This document shows, one piece after another, positions 47,571 to 58,259 of a stretch of DNA of 64,000 nucleotides (position 1 is its first letter; every line of letters starts with the position of its first letter). The stretch is from Diphasiastrum complanatum (taxonomy: Eukaryota; Streptophyta; Lycopodiopsida; Lycopodiales; Lycopodiaceae): the NCBI GenBank assembly GCA_029204225.1, contig CM055096.1, positions 66,066,370 through 66,130,369 of the forward strand. Direction: 5' to 3'. The notes below the pieces were generated by a model. It was not told the origin of the DNA. It made no database searches and saw only the letters and a program-made list of their open reading frames with translations. Both the position numbers and the translations under genes were made by a program.

Positions 47571-48624
47571 ACCATGCTTTGAGAGGGAGCTGAAGAAACA
47601 AAGTGTTTCTAAATACAAAGCCTTGCTAGCTTACGGCCCCTCGCCTGACGAACATGTTCACAAACTCGAACATCTGAAGATACGAAACACAAAGAGTTTC
47701 GCAAACACAAAAGTCAACAAAGACGAAGACCAACGATTCGTGAACATGAACGGTTCGCAAACACGAACGATCCACGAACGAGATTCTCTTGCGGTCCTAT
47801 ACGAGAGAAAAGCGGACGAGGTAAACGAAACCAACGGTGGAAACGAAACTCGTTTTGTCCTCATGCCCGAAGGAGTACCACCAGAGATCACGCAAGTACC
47901 AGAACTACAGAGATCTGACTTGATGGCATGACATCAACAGATACTCCCTAGGTCATGGCTAAACTGCCACTCTTGTAATTCTCTGGTTAGTTGTAGATGG
48001 TTAATCACTCTAATCTTAGATTTGCATAGAGAGACTGTACTTACTGAATAATACTTGACATATATCAATAGGATACACAGTGTGTAACTAAGCAAGAAGA
48101 ACAAGAAGTAGTCTGATGCAAGTAAGCAATCAAGACGAACACAGACAGAAGCTCCGCCTGCGTGCGAGAAGATAATTCTGTCTAGGAACAGAAGATCCAA
48201 TTGTCCGCTAGTGAAGTGAGACTACTACTCGTGAGAGAGCCGTGCTTCTCTCATGCCAACACACTGTGTGGGTTCGCATGCAGTGCCCTAAAGAAATCAG
48301 AGAAATTCAAGATAGATTATTTTTCTGGTTGTGTCTGATCTTGGATATCAAATGGTTATGCTGTTTATTTTAATATGTTTGAGTTTTCTTGTTCCCTTTG
48401 AATTCCGCACCTTGGTTGAAATGAAGTCGAATGCTATATTAATTTTATGAACGTAGATCAGTAGTACCTGACTACCTCTGGAGGATTGTAGGAGTGTTTC
48501 AGCTGGCAGTGCCCAGCGAACGCATCTGAACTCCATCCAAATCTCGAAAGAGAGTCGCAAATGTTTTGCAAATTTTTCTTCTCACAATTCTCAATAGTCG
48601 TATCGGAGCACCACTTGACTCACA
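47570..48624. other. CpG-rich insertion of unknown origin inside the copia element
   Basis: RNase H stops at LSKKQDTISL, and family A sequence resumes at about 48625. The 1.05 kb between is unlike the host element: 47640-47910 is GC- and CpG-rich with many CGAAC, AACACGAA and TTCGCAAACA words. A frame reading ERELKKQSVSKYKALLAYGP crosses it, and no protein family is recognised. No LTR ends or target-site duplication could be fixed. Confidence 0.6.
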
Positions 48625-48839
48625 ACACATTTTATTTGGTTATTCATGTTCTAGTTATATCTTGATGTGTAAAATTGATGTAAGAAATAGTGAAGCATCC
48701 AATTTGGACACTATTCTCTATATCAATTATGAAAGATACTTTAGAACCTTAGAGATCTATACTTAGGATGGAGATCATTCTAAAGTCGGATCAAAGTAGT
48801 ATGATTAAAACTATGCCAAAACTAGTTGAAGAGGGAGTG
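48625..48839 (+). mobile_element. Copia 3' untranslated region and polypurine tract
   Basis: This piece is shared, in inverted orientation, with 20211-20445. It ends in GTTGAAGAGGGAGTG (48825-48839), the polypurine tract that primes plus-strand synthesis, directly before the 3' LTR. Confidence 0.8.
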
Positions 48840-49241
48840 TGAGAGATTTCAACAAGTTTAGTCTAGTTTAGTCATATTTTGATAAATGGTCAATACGAGG
48901 CCAAAACTCATTTTAGACTTAGAGATAAACTTTTTGAAGTTATATTAGTTTAAAATACATTTTGTAAATACTTTTTAAAAGTGTGGGAAAGTTGGTAGTC
49001 GAGTTTGAGAGAGATTCAAATTTGAATGTTGGGTACTTTGAATCTAGACCCAAAAATAGTAGGGTTTACATTTTGGAGAGAAAGCCAAGTGGCCAAATAG
49101 GATTTGAACCTACTATAAAAGGATGTAACTCATGGAGAGACACATCTTCTCTCTTCTCTCTCTCATTTCATCATTATACATGGTTCTCTTTGGTTACTAC
49201 TACTCATTGGTGCACTTTGCAATTCTATTTGTAGAATGATC
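48840..49241 (+). mobile_element. Copia 3' LTR, family A, copy 3, truncated
   Basis: Starts TGAGAGATTTCAAC after the polypurine tract and follows the 5' LTR at 43913 up to GTAGAATGATC, where it stops; about 220 bp of the right end are missing. Foreign sequence follows at once (TTCGCACATTTTAACG), so target-site duplications cannot be checked. Confidence 0.92.
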
Positions 49242-49599
49242 TTCGCACATTTTAACGAGAATGAAATCTATCGAATGAGCACACGAGCAATGTGCATGTT
49301 GATCTGATATTACGTTAGAAGAGGCTGATATCGCTTGAGCGCGCCTGAATGAATCCGACCGTGCACTGTAGGACAAGGCGCGCATCGATTCGATATTGCA
49401 AGAGAAAGACAGAAAACAAAACGACAAAGGAGTTCAGAATAAAAAAATCACGGAATTGTAGTATGGAGAGTGGTGCCCATATTTATAGCCTGTTCATATT
49501 GATCACAACCATACATTTGTCAAAAAGTGAATTGAGTTATGGGGCCTATATTTATCCACCAATTAGAGTGAGTCTGTACCTCCGTTGCATTCCACCACC

Positions 49600-50390
49600 A
49601 CCACCTCGTCCAACACCACAAAAATCAACAAAAATAGTAAAAGGTAGATACCAACTTAATCTATTATTCTTTGAACCAGTGCTACATTTTAATATACTCT
49701 GAATATCAATATATAATCTAGATCGAAAGCTTTCTGAAATTGTTGCATCAGGAGAAATCCATTCCTCACTCGAAAAATTTGGTAGAGGATATGGCTCTAA
49801 TCTACCAACTAAACCATTCTTATCAGGAAAATAGTTGTGATCATAAAAGAAAACTCCTGACTCTAAAAGTGATTGTGGAAAACAACCTTTTTATTGTAAA
49901 ATACCAATATCTAAATGTATGACATCAATTATTCCTGCAATCGATTGAACTGTTTGTCATTCAACAAAATTTGATGGATACAAATCTGTAAAACCAACAG
50001 AAATATCACAAGAAAAATTTAATTTAAAGAAATTGCTAATACTAAAGAGATTTAATTTAAAAACTTACAATTGCATTTTCTTCTATCATTTGAATTCAAA
50101 TCATGAATGTTGAGCTCTTTGTGAAGATAAGCATGCCGAACTAAAACTTCCGTGATAGATTGACCGACAGATGATACTTTGAATTCCATTATCCTGCCTT
50201 TTCAAGAGCTTCTATATATGCTATCCGATCTTTTTCTTTTCCAAAATGAGCCTTTTGTAGAGGGATGCATTAAGATCCATTGATATTTTCGATATATTCT
50301 TGGTACCATTGATCTTCTGCATTTTTTTCGTTGCAAATATTGATTGCATCAATGGTTCCTCTTGGTCTCCGATTATGTGTAGCCATTAGT
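49600..50390 (-). pseudogene. Unrecognised gene fragment with a likely intron
   Basis: A start MATHNRRPRGTIDAINICNE at about 50385 leads through AEDQWYQEYIENINGS, a stop, KDRIAYIEALEKA and, after a frameshift, KVSSVGQSITEVLVRHAYLH. A GTAAGTTT donor follows near 50069, and a TTTTACAG acceptor lies near 49993. The next exon reads PQSLLESGVFFYDHNYFPDK, LVGRLEPYPLPNFSSEEWIS and LYIDIQSILKCSTGSKNNRL down to about 49620. The family is not recognised. The end resembles 56450-56378 (SILKCSTSS), and the upstream flank shares 34 bp with 56721-56754, so at least two copies exist. Stops and shifts make it a pseudogene. Confidence 0.45.
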
Positions 50391-50798
50391 CCAAAATATG
50401 TGTACGCAAGCTGAGAGAGAAAATGAAGAGAATGAGAGGTAAACCTAAGAATGACAATTCAAAATAAGAGATAGAATGAAGAGAATGAGAGGTATACCTA
50501 AGAATGACAAGAAGTTCCTAAACTACAAGGATTAGATAACTATAGTTTACACTATTGACATCAAATAAACCTCGAGTGTACATAGATGGGCAACATAAGA
50601 ATATTCGGACAGTAATTGTGGTGCAATCACAATTGTTTGTTCAGCCCGACGGGATATTTGAAAATCCCAAAAATTTGGTCGAGAAAGTTAAAGACAATTT
50701 TCGTCCGTCAACCACTTTTACAGTTTGTCACAGATGGATGCCATTCATTGGGACACATAAGCGTTGAAAGCGGGCGAAGTCAAAAACAACATCTTGAC

Positions 50799-50832
50799 AG
50801 AGGGCCCATTTTGAGTTCTAATATCCCCTAAT
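50799..50832. repeat. Repeat shared with 56721-56754
   Basis: AGAGGGCCCATTTTGAG plus a further 17 bp match the other copy with two mismatches in 34 positions, in the same orientation. Confidence 0.85.
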
Positions 50833-50839
50833 GTTTTTT

Positions 50840-52830
50840 TTTCCATATCTCAAATAGGTACTAAAATTTGTCACTGATAATCAGATCTTTACAGTCCTAG
50901 AATTGTCTTTTCGAAATTATTGATGTCTCATACCACCAACTCTTCCTTCCAGAAAATCCTTAGCTACCTTACCCGATATACTAGAGATTCCAAAATTCAA
51001 TTTGGAATCTCTATATCAAGTATAGGCACACATCAAACACAACCAAACACTGGAGAATCCATAAGTTTTATTTCTGATAAATAACAATAATCCATTTATG
51101 AAGGATGATTCGACAAGAAGACTCCTACACATGCTCCCTAACACACTGTCAACCTCTTCTGGTTAGTAATAAGCTTTTATAATCCCTCTATCGGAGAAAT
51201 TGACCTCTAAGGGCAATTGTTTTCCAGTACTAACAAGTTAAATAAGATCCATGTGTTGACTAACTTTTTTCATCCAAATCATACCAAAATTTATGGTAAT
51301 TCTCATGGTCATATATGATATCTCATAAGAATTCAGCTAAATGAATTCCTATCTAACAAATTCTTTATGGAATTACTCCATAACTGGTATTATATAGACC
51401 TACAAAGATTCCAAAGAAATCCATATTACATAACACAAACTCATTTACTAACTCGGATGTCCATTTGTCTTCCTCCCTTAGATTTTTCGATCCCCTGGCC
51501 GAAAAATTTCATCAAAGGTATTAGAAATTTCCTTAGACACATAGTAAATGATAAGCTGTTTTCCTTTTTCTTTTACTGGCTTTAGCATTACTCCGTTGAA
51601 GTCGACTAATTTTAATGCAACTAATTAAAGTATATAAATGGATAATCAACAAAATTTGCATTCAGGTACTTCTTTTACTGTATTTGACAAAAATCCATGT
51701 TTCGAATAAAAAATGACATCCATTTATTACCAACTCTTACTTCATTAGTTCTATTGAATTCAACTTCAACAAGTATCTTATTGAAAGCTTTTGGTTGCCA
51801 ATCTTAATGACCAAAATCATCGAAAATACAACAACAAAACCATTGGTGTTTTACCTAGCCGAAAAGGAAAAAAAATGAATTTAGAAAAAATCCACAAACA
51901 CCATTTCACTCTATTCGTTGGGAGTACCTATACTCCAAAGTTAAGTGGCTAAATTGCATAGTACCAAACAATCAAGTTTTTCCTTTCCGGGTACATGTTT
52001 GGGAACCATTCCTTGAAGAATTGCTTATTTGCTACTAATCCTAAATTTATGAATCTTGTTCATAAAATCTCAGTTAGGATCACATAATGGCAAATAAATT
52101 ATTCCTTCCTCTATTTTCTCATTTAAGAACTAGAGAAATCGGTATTCTGTCATCAAGGATGACTTAGATAGATTTTTTTTTTCCCAAAAATCATCTTTCA
52201 AAAACCGACTAGTACAACTTGACTCCATATTACAAAAGTATCAAGGTTCATATAGCTCTTAGCTTATGTGTAAGCATTGATATAAAGTCGATGTAACAAT
52301 TGAAAGTCGTATAACCTCCAAAGTTACATTTCTGAGAGCCTCAAGCAAAGCTAAAGAAGAGCCATGCATACAAAAGCCCTAAAAAGCTCCAATGCTACAA
52401 AAAAGGGAATGAGGCTTTTTTGAAAACCATCAAGCAAACCCTAAGTGAGAGTACAAAGGCTGCCAGTTCGATACCTAACGGCCACTACATCCCTCACCTA
52501 CGGATCAGCCTCTTCCACATAGCTTCCATCGTTGACAAAAACCTCGCTACCTCACTAGGCTCGATTGCTGCTTGGGATTCAACCCTGGTTGGAATCAATC
52601 GCTGCCAAAGCTGCACTCATGTTTCACGCATCTCCTTCAAACATTCTTTCTCGAATTGCCACGCACCCATGGAAATGGTAATGAGGCATGCATTTCTTTG
52701 CTAGAATTTATTTCCAAATGCCCATTTCAGATCCACACAACTAGGAAGCGCGCATACACCAGTCCAAGAAAATCCGAATTGAAGGGTCAACGATGAAGTG
52801 ATTCAGGTTATCAGATGCTCTCTTCTCCTC
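50840..52830. other. No gene recognised
   Basis: AT-rich. Frames at 51.4 and 52.4-52.8 kb are short and without motif. The right end may be the start of the LTR-like sequence that ends at 52963. Confidence 0.5.
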
Positions 52831-52963
52831 AAGCATTCACATGGCATGGCTTGGGGGCTAGATCTAGAATTGATCTAGAATTGGTTGGGAGGTTTTACTC
52901 CTATGTGTCTCCTGCTGTGGTTTCCTATCCTCATCTTAGGGGTTTTCTTTAGTAGTCTTTACA
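52830..52963 (+). mobile_element. End of an LTR-like sequence
   Basis: The end CTTTACA precedes a tRNA-Met type primer site. TTGGTTGGGAGGTTTTACTC here resembles TTGGTTGGGTGGTTTTGCTC before 43563. The left limit is not determined. Confidence 0.5.
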
Positions 52964-52964
52964 T

Positions 52965-52975
52965 TGGTATCAAAG
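52965..52975 (+). other. Primer-binding site (tRNA-Met type)
   Basis: TGGTATCAAAG, one base after the LTR end, as at 43565. No gag or pol follows; the next coding trace is 1.5 kb further on. Confidence 0.7.
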
Positions 52976-54490
52976 TTAGGCTAAGATGCGGTCTTGGATA
53001 GGATGGGAGTCGAGCTCTACATCGAGTAGGAAGGGGAAAGCACTTGGATTCACATCCCAGATTGGAGTGTTGATTTCTCAAGGAAAAGTTGGATTTTGAT
53101 TCACTAATTCAGATGAGAAGCATGGTTGACAACCGTGGTGGCAGAGTGCTCTTTCAGTAGTTCAATTTTTGTTAATATTGCTTCTAGTTAGTGTTTGATT
53201 CATTTCCAATTTCCTGGTTTCTTGAGTGATTCCTATTAGTTGTGGAATTATTTGCTTATATAAATTAGGGAGCTTGTTGCTTGAATCCACTAGATTGAAT
53301 AGCATGCATATGTCCATGGTGTTCTGTAGTGTTAGATTCATGTAAAACTAGCTAAGTTATTGATAGATTGATTTTGGATCAATTTGTGCTATTGAAATAA
53401 CCAGTTAGGGACTGGCACTCATGAATTTGATGGTTTGCATATATGGGGATTGAAAAAAAATTAGTCCTTTGTTGGTACATGCATACAGTGGAGCATTGAA
53501 TAGAGATTATGGTTATGTCTATTTTCATTTAGTAGAAAATAAAGCTTGAAAATTACGTCACCTTCCTGAAATTCATTATTTCCTATAATAATGAATGTTT
53601 TTTTTATGCTTCTTTCCAATCTGTATTTTTATAGGTAAGCAAAGATAAAAGCCATAATTATTGGGAATGATTAATGCATGCAGCTTGAATATTTCTGGAA
53701 AACCTTCTTTTGTAGAAAGCTTGTTGTCTCTATTTTGGAAGCTTTATGACATGTGTAATCCAGTTAAAAAATTGTAATAGTGATTACAACTCTTTCTTGC
53801 CTCGTTCACCTGCTATGGGATTTAGGAGTATATTTCCTAAAACTTAATATTCAGCCATGCTGCCGAAAGATGATGCTCAACTAATCATGCCTCTTTGATG
53901 GACGAATTAACCTGTTAGATTCCAATATGAAGACAGTTGAGGCATTAGTAACTGGATTATCTTTGCATATTCAAATATTAGAAAAGTTGCTCAAGTTTAG
54001 ACCTCAATTGTTGAATCCTTATTTTGTTGATAAACATAGACATGGTTGGTTTATTCACAATCTTGTATGAGAGCAGTAGAATTGCATTGTAATAATTAAC
54101 TTGTAATTGTCTGACGATCACTTGTTGTTTTTTAAAGTCACTTTCTCTCTCATGTTTATAGATAGTGAGCGATTCTTCTCGAGCCCTTTAATCGTTGCTA
54201 CTTTAATGAATTTTTCTTGTACTTTTCATAGAGTGTGAATATAAAGTGTTTGGAAAGTGATTGCTCGTTTTCTTGTCTTGAAGCACTTTATGTTGTTTTG
54301 TGGTGATTGTATCGATCAAAGTCCTATTGTTGTCAACTTTCCTATCATTCCAAATAAGTCACTGCTTTCTTGAATAGTTTACATTCAAATAAATGTTACT
54401 GAGGTTAGATGATCTAATATGTGCCAAAAATTTATTCAACTAATACCAAATCAACCCCACTTTGTGCAACTAGCTATGGGCTCTAAAGCT
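52976..54490. other. No gene recognised
   Basis: AT-rich sequence after a primer-binding site, where a gag gene would be expected; no gag motif can be read. Confidence 0.5.
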
Positions 54491-54499
54491 TAAATCATT

Positions 54500-55360
54500 G
54501 ATCTACGATCCTATTGAGTCCAATTGGTAGATGAAAAAACAATTTATGGGACTCTCAAGAAAATATTATATCTGCCTAGACTGAGAAAGAATCTATTCTG
54601 CATAGAGCAAGCTGCAAACAAAGACTTGGAAAGCATCTACCACAAAAGAGGCTATAAAATACAATTCAAAAATGGCTACAAAACAATCCCTGGAGTTAGA
54701 GAAAAGAAATTGTAGCAATTGCTGTTTGAAGTGATAGCACCTTCAACATAAGCCAATGTTGGAAAAAGTGACGTAGCAGTCACTAGCAGAGAAATGGATG
54801 AGTAGCATCTAGACAAGTAGCTACTAATATCAAATCTATCTAGTAGAATTTTAATAAGCTATAGCTTGGGCATGAAATATTGGGTCATATCAGCATGACA
54901 TCAGTAAAGAAACTGGCCAAGAACCAAGAAGTCATTTGTTTGGACAAATATCTTGAAGTTGAAGATACTAAACTCTTTTGTGAAGATTGTGCTTATGGAA
55001 AACAACACATGATGTCTTTTAATTGATCTAAAAAGAGAGGGCATGAGCTTGGAGAATCTTTCTAGTCAGACATCTATGGCCCTATGAGCATGGAATCCAT
55101 TGGGTGATGTAGATACTATGTACTATTCCAAGATCATTGTAGTGGTGGATACAAATTCATCTACTCTATGAACATAAAGTTGGATGTATTTTTTTTGTTT
55201 CAAGAAGTTGTAGAATGATGTTCTAAGTGAAATCGATGTAAAGATCAAGCGACTAAGGACTAGTAGAGGAGGAGAATACCTTAAAGAAGAGTTTCATTGG
55301 TATCTTTAGTCATCAGACATCAAATATAAGCTCACGACTCCCTACATGCCTTAATAATAT
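54500..55360 (+). pseudogene. Copia protease-integrase fragment
   Basis: ILYLPRLRKNLFCIEQAANK (after the protease) at 54555, GVREKKL near 54693, then the integrase zinc-binding module LGHISMTSVKKLAK (reading over a small shift near 54870), FCEDCAYGKQHMMSF, the core SDIYGPMSMESIG, RTSRGGEYLKEEF and KLTTPYMP. The second catalytic Asp (normally TDxGGEY) is Ser. Many stops. The trace ends after TTPYMP, at what would be the Gln-Gln before the NGV box. Confidence 0.85.
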
Positions 55361-55364
55361 ATTC

Positions 55365-56377
55365 CACATGTCAATAAACTGGTTTTGTTTGTAGCACACT
55401 GTTTGTTTTCTTATTATCAAATGTTATTCCTTGATTTTGTAGTTTTTTTGTTCGAATGCTACTCCAAATGAGATAAGGAAGTTTTAGCAAGAAATGATCA
55501 AGATCATTATGGAAATTTTAGTGCCCAATAAAAATACTTCATCTTTGCCAGAGGTCCTTCCCCCAAGTGAAATGTATGTGAAGAAGTTAGAAATACAATA
55601 GAAAAGGATGGGAAGAAAGAGAAGGAAGTGATCAATTACAAGAAAACTAAAATACATCTTATAGAGAACATTACAAATAGACATCCAAGGTGGCATTTTG
55701 ATTGAATCTCTAGGTGCAAATGATGTTTATAGTCTCAAAGCCATTGTACATAACATAACTGTCATATAATCTTTGTATCCTTTTTAGAGATCCACCATTT
55801 CAATGGATGTGCCTAAATCTTGGCATTTTATACGATCCTCGGCTTTCACTTGCACATAAAATTTATTATTAATCAGTCAATAGAAAATGATTGGGTTACT
55901 TTCTTTCACAAAAACCAAAGAACATGACTATGTCATCATAATTTAAAATGTGTATCTTACTAACCCTTCAATAGGAATTGATAATAGTGAGGAAGAGCAT
56001 CAGCATTTGTAATTCTAATTAAATGTATTTGAGATTCCAACCCTCCTCAACTTCAATCATTGCAAAAAGATATTTCACATTTATTTGAGTATGATTTGTA
56101 TCATTTATTGTAAAATCTTGGTTTAATGGTTTCGACTCATTGTTGTATTTTATTTATCCTCTATAATACAACAACAAAGTAAGCAATTGCTTTTATATAC
56201 GATATCTAAATGTCATAGATGATTTACACACTCTACATTAAACTTGTTCATTTTGCTTGGTATCCCAATGGTCATCAAGCAACTCATCAAACAGATCATC
56301 AATCAAAATAAACCTTGATTTTGTTTGATGGACATTACATTGTGAGAGAAAGCCAACAACGATTATAATTGGTAATA
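55365..56377. other. No gene recognised
   Basis: AT-rich sequence between the copia fragment and the repeat at 56378; no motif or LTR end seen. Confidence 0.5.
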
Positions 56378-56754
56378 ACCAGTTCAATCTAATATTTCGG
56401 AACTAGTGCTACATTTTAGAATACTTCAAATATAAATGGCTAAATGATTCTAAACCATAGAAGATAGTGTAATTATACTTTATAAAGAATGACCAAGAGT
56501 TTACATATGTGGGCGGTGAAAAGGCACACAAGCATCAACAATTATCCAATCAAATGGTTGCTTGCTACTTGAAAAAAATTTATACAAATCACAAAATATA
56601 AATCAAAAGACTAAAGGTTTCCATTCTCTATCAACCATTTTACAGATCTTGACATATAGAAAAAGCTTATTGACATATCTAGATGGTTAAAGCATGCAAA
56701 GTTAGAAATAGTATCATTATAGAGGGCCCATTTTGAGTACTATTATCCCCTAAT
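56378..56754 (-). pseudogene. Partner copy of the 49.6-50.8 kb sequence, internally different
   Basis: The minus strand carries SILKCSTSS at its left end and a 34-bp match to 50799-50832 at its right end (56721-56754). The two anchors are about 1170 bp apart in the other copy and 380 bp here, so this copy lacks most of the coding part. Function unknown. Confidence 0.5.
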
Positions 56755-56814
56755 TGAAAGGCACTTTTTCCTTGGAGGACTTGCAAAGTGTGTTAGAGGA
56801 TGAGGAGCATCACT

Positions 56815-57300
56815 AGCCAACTTGTACATTCAGATGTTCATTTTCCTAACACAACGGGCCAATGGTCATGCTAATATGTTTGTGGACGATTGTAATAGAT
56901 GTACATAAGTATACTTCTTGAAAAGAAAAACACAAGTGAGGGGAACTTGCATCGAGTTCAACATGTATTGAGATTGAATAATGTAATTGAGTATATTTTG
57001 AAGGACAGTGTGGAGTTTTTGTGATTAACATGGGATCCAAGATAATTTTTTGCTCAAGGACACCTTAAAAAAATGGAGTGAATGAGGTCAAAAGTAGAAC
57101 CTTATGTGAGCATGCAAAAGCTCTAAGGTTAGATGTGTTTCTTCCATTGTTAGTTTGGAGTAAAGCAATCAATTGGACAAGTTTTCTTTGGAATAGATTG
57201 CCACTACATGCATTTCAATCAATATAGGCTTCACTCTACACTCTACACTTGTCACTACAACTCAAAGATCCACTAGCCAACAATGGCCTTAATTGTTTAC
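56815..57300 (+). pseudogene. Second copia integrase fragment
   Basis: QLVHSDVHFPNTTGQW holds the first catalytic Asp region. FVDDCNRCT then VYFLKRKTQVRGTCIEFNMY follows across one stop. CSRTP, a stop where Gln is usual, NGVNEVKSRTLCEHAKALRL and VWSKAINWTSFLWNRLPLHA follow. It overlaps the region covered by the fragment at 54.5-55.4 kb, so it comes from a different element. Confidence 0.8.
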
Positions 57301-57383
57301 TGGTATGGCCCTCCAAAATCCAATCTAAGGTAAATCCATGTTTCTCTATACTTGATTTGAAAAAGTACTCAAATTAGATTCTT

Positions 57384-58250
57384 ATGCATGTATCGAGTTT
57401 TTTTTTTTTGAGGAATTGGATCATAATTCTTTTTAAAGATTGCTTTGTCCTAGTTAGGAATTTTAGACTCCTCATTTTGTCAAGAATCTCATATGAAATA
57501 GTCATGGAGGCAATCACAAGAAGATTGGAACCTCTTGTCAAATTGATCCAAATATTATGGATTTTTTTTGGAAGTAAACACATTCTAGGTAATGTTTTTA
57601 ATACTTCCATAAGCTTTGTTATAGAATTGTCCAACAATTACACCTAGTAGATTGGACTTTGAGAAGGCCTTTTATAGGCTAAATTGGAGTTATTTGTTTG
57701 GATATTGTATATGTTTTACAATTCTTGGGCATATCATGAAATTCATAAAATCACTCTTTTTTATTGTATCCATTGTTATTCTTTTTAATGGGAGATTGAT
57801 CAACAAGTTTATAATGGCTATCATTTGTTTCTCTCTTGTATGCTATGCTTCTTATAAAGAGACTTGGATAATTAATTTTAAGAAGATAACTAAAGGATAT
57901 CGTAATTGGCAAGGAATAAATCACACACTAGCTATTTGTATATGATAAAACATTGTTTTTCTTAAGGATAACATAAAGATCAAAATTGAAAATTTGAATA
58001 AATTTTGTGACCTAATTTGCTCCAAGAATTAATTGGAAAATTTAGATGGCTATACGGTGGTCTTTAGAAATATTTTGATTAGTTGAAGAGTTTTAAACAT
58101 AATTGGATCTCAAATCTATGTATTTATAGTAGTCATATGTAATACCATTACACCTAATTGGGATTTAGAAAATTTTCAAGCCAAGCTGGGAAATGGAAAT
58201 GATTCTTTCTATCTTTTCTTGACACATATATATATTTGAAACATTTTTTT
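57384..58250 (+). pseudogene. LINE reverse transcriptase fragment
   Basis: SRISYEIVMEAITRRLEPLV and SKHILGNVFNTSISF match the fingers of LINE reverse transcriptase. MDFEKAFYRLNWSYLFGYCI holds the first catalytic Asp region (DFEKAFDRLNW), followed by IKSLFFIVSIVILFNGRLIN. Later VFLKDNIKIKIENLNKFCDL matches the helix after the FADD box, which is itself decayed. NWDLENFQAKLGNGN near 58157 fits the thumb region. Many stops. It begins 80 bp after the copia fragment on the same strand. Confidence 0.8.
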
Positions 58251-58259
58251 TATTATCAG

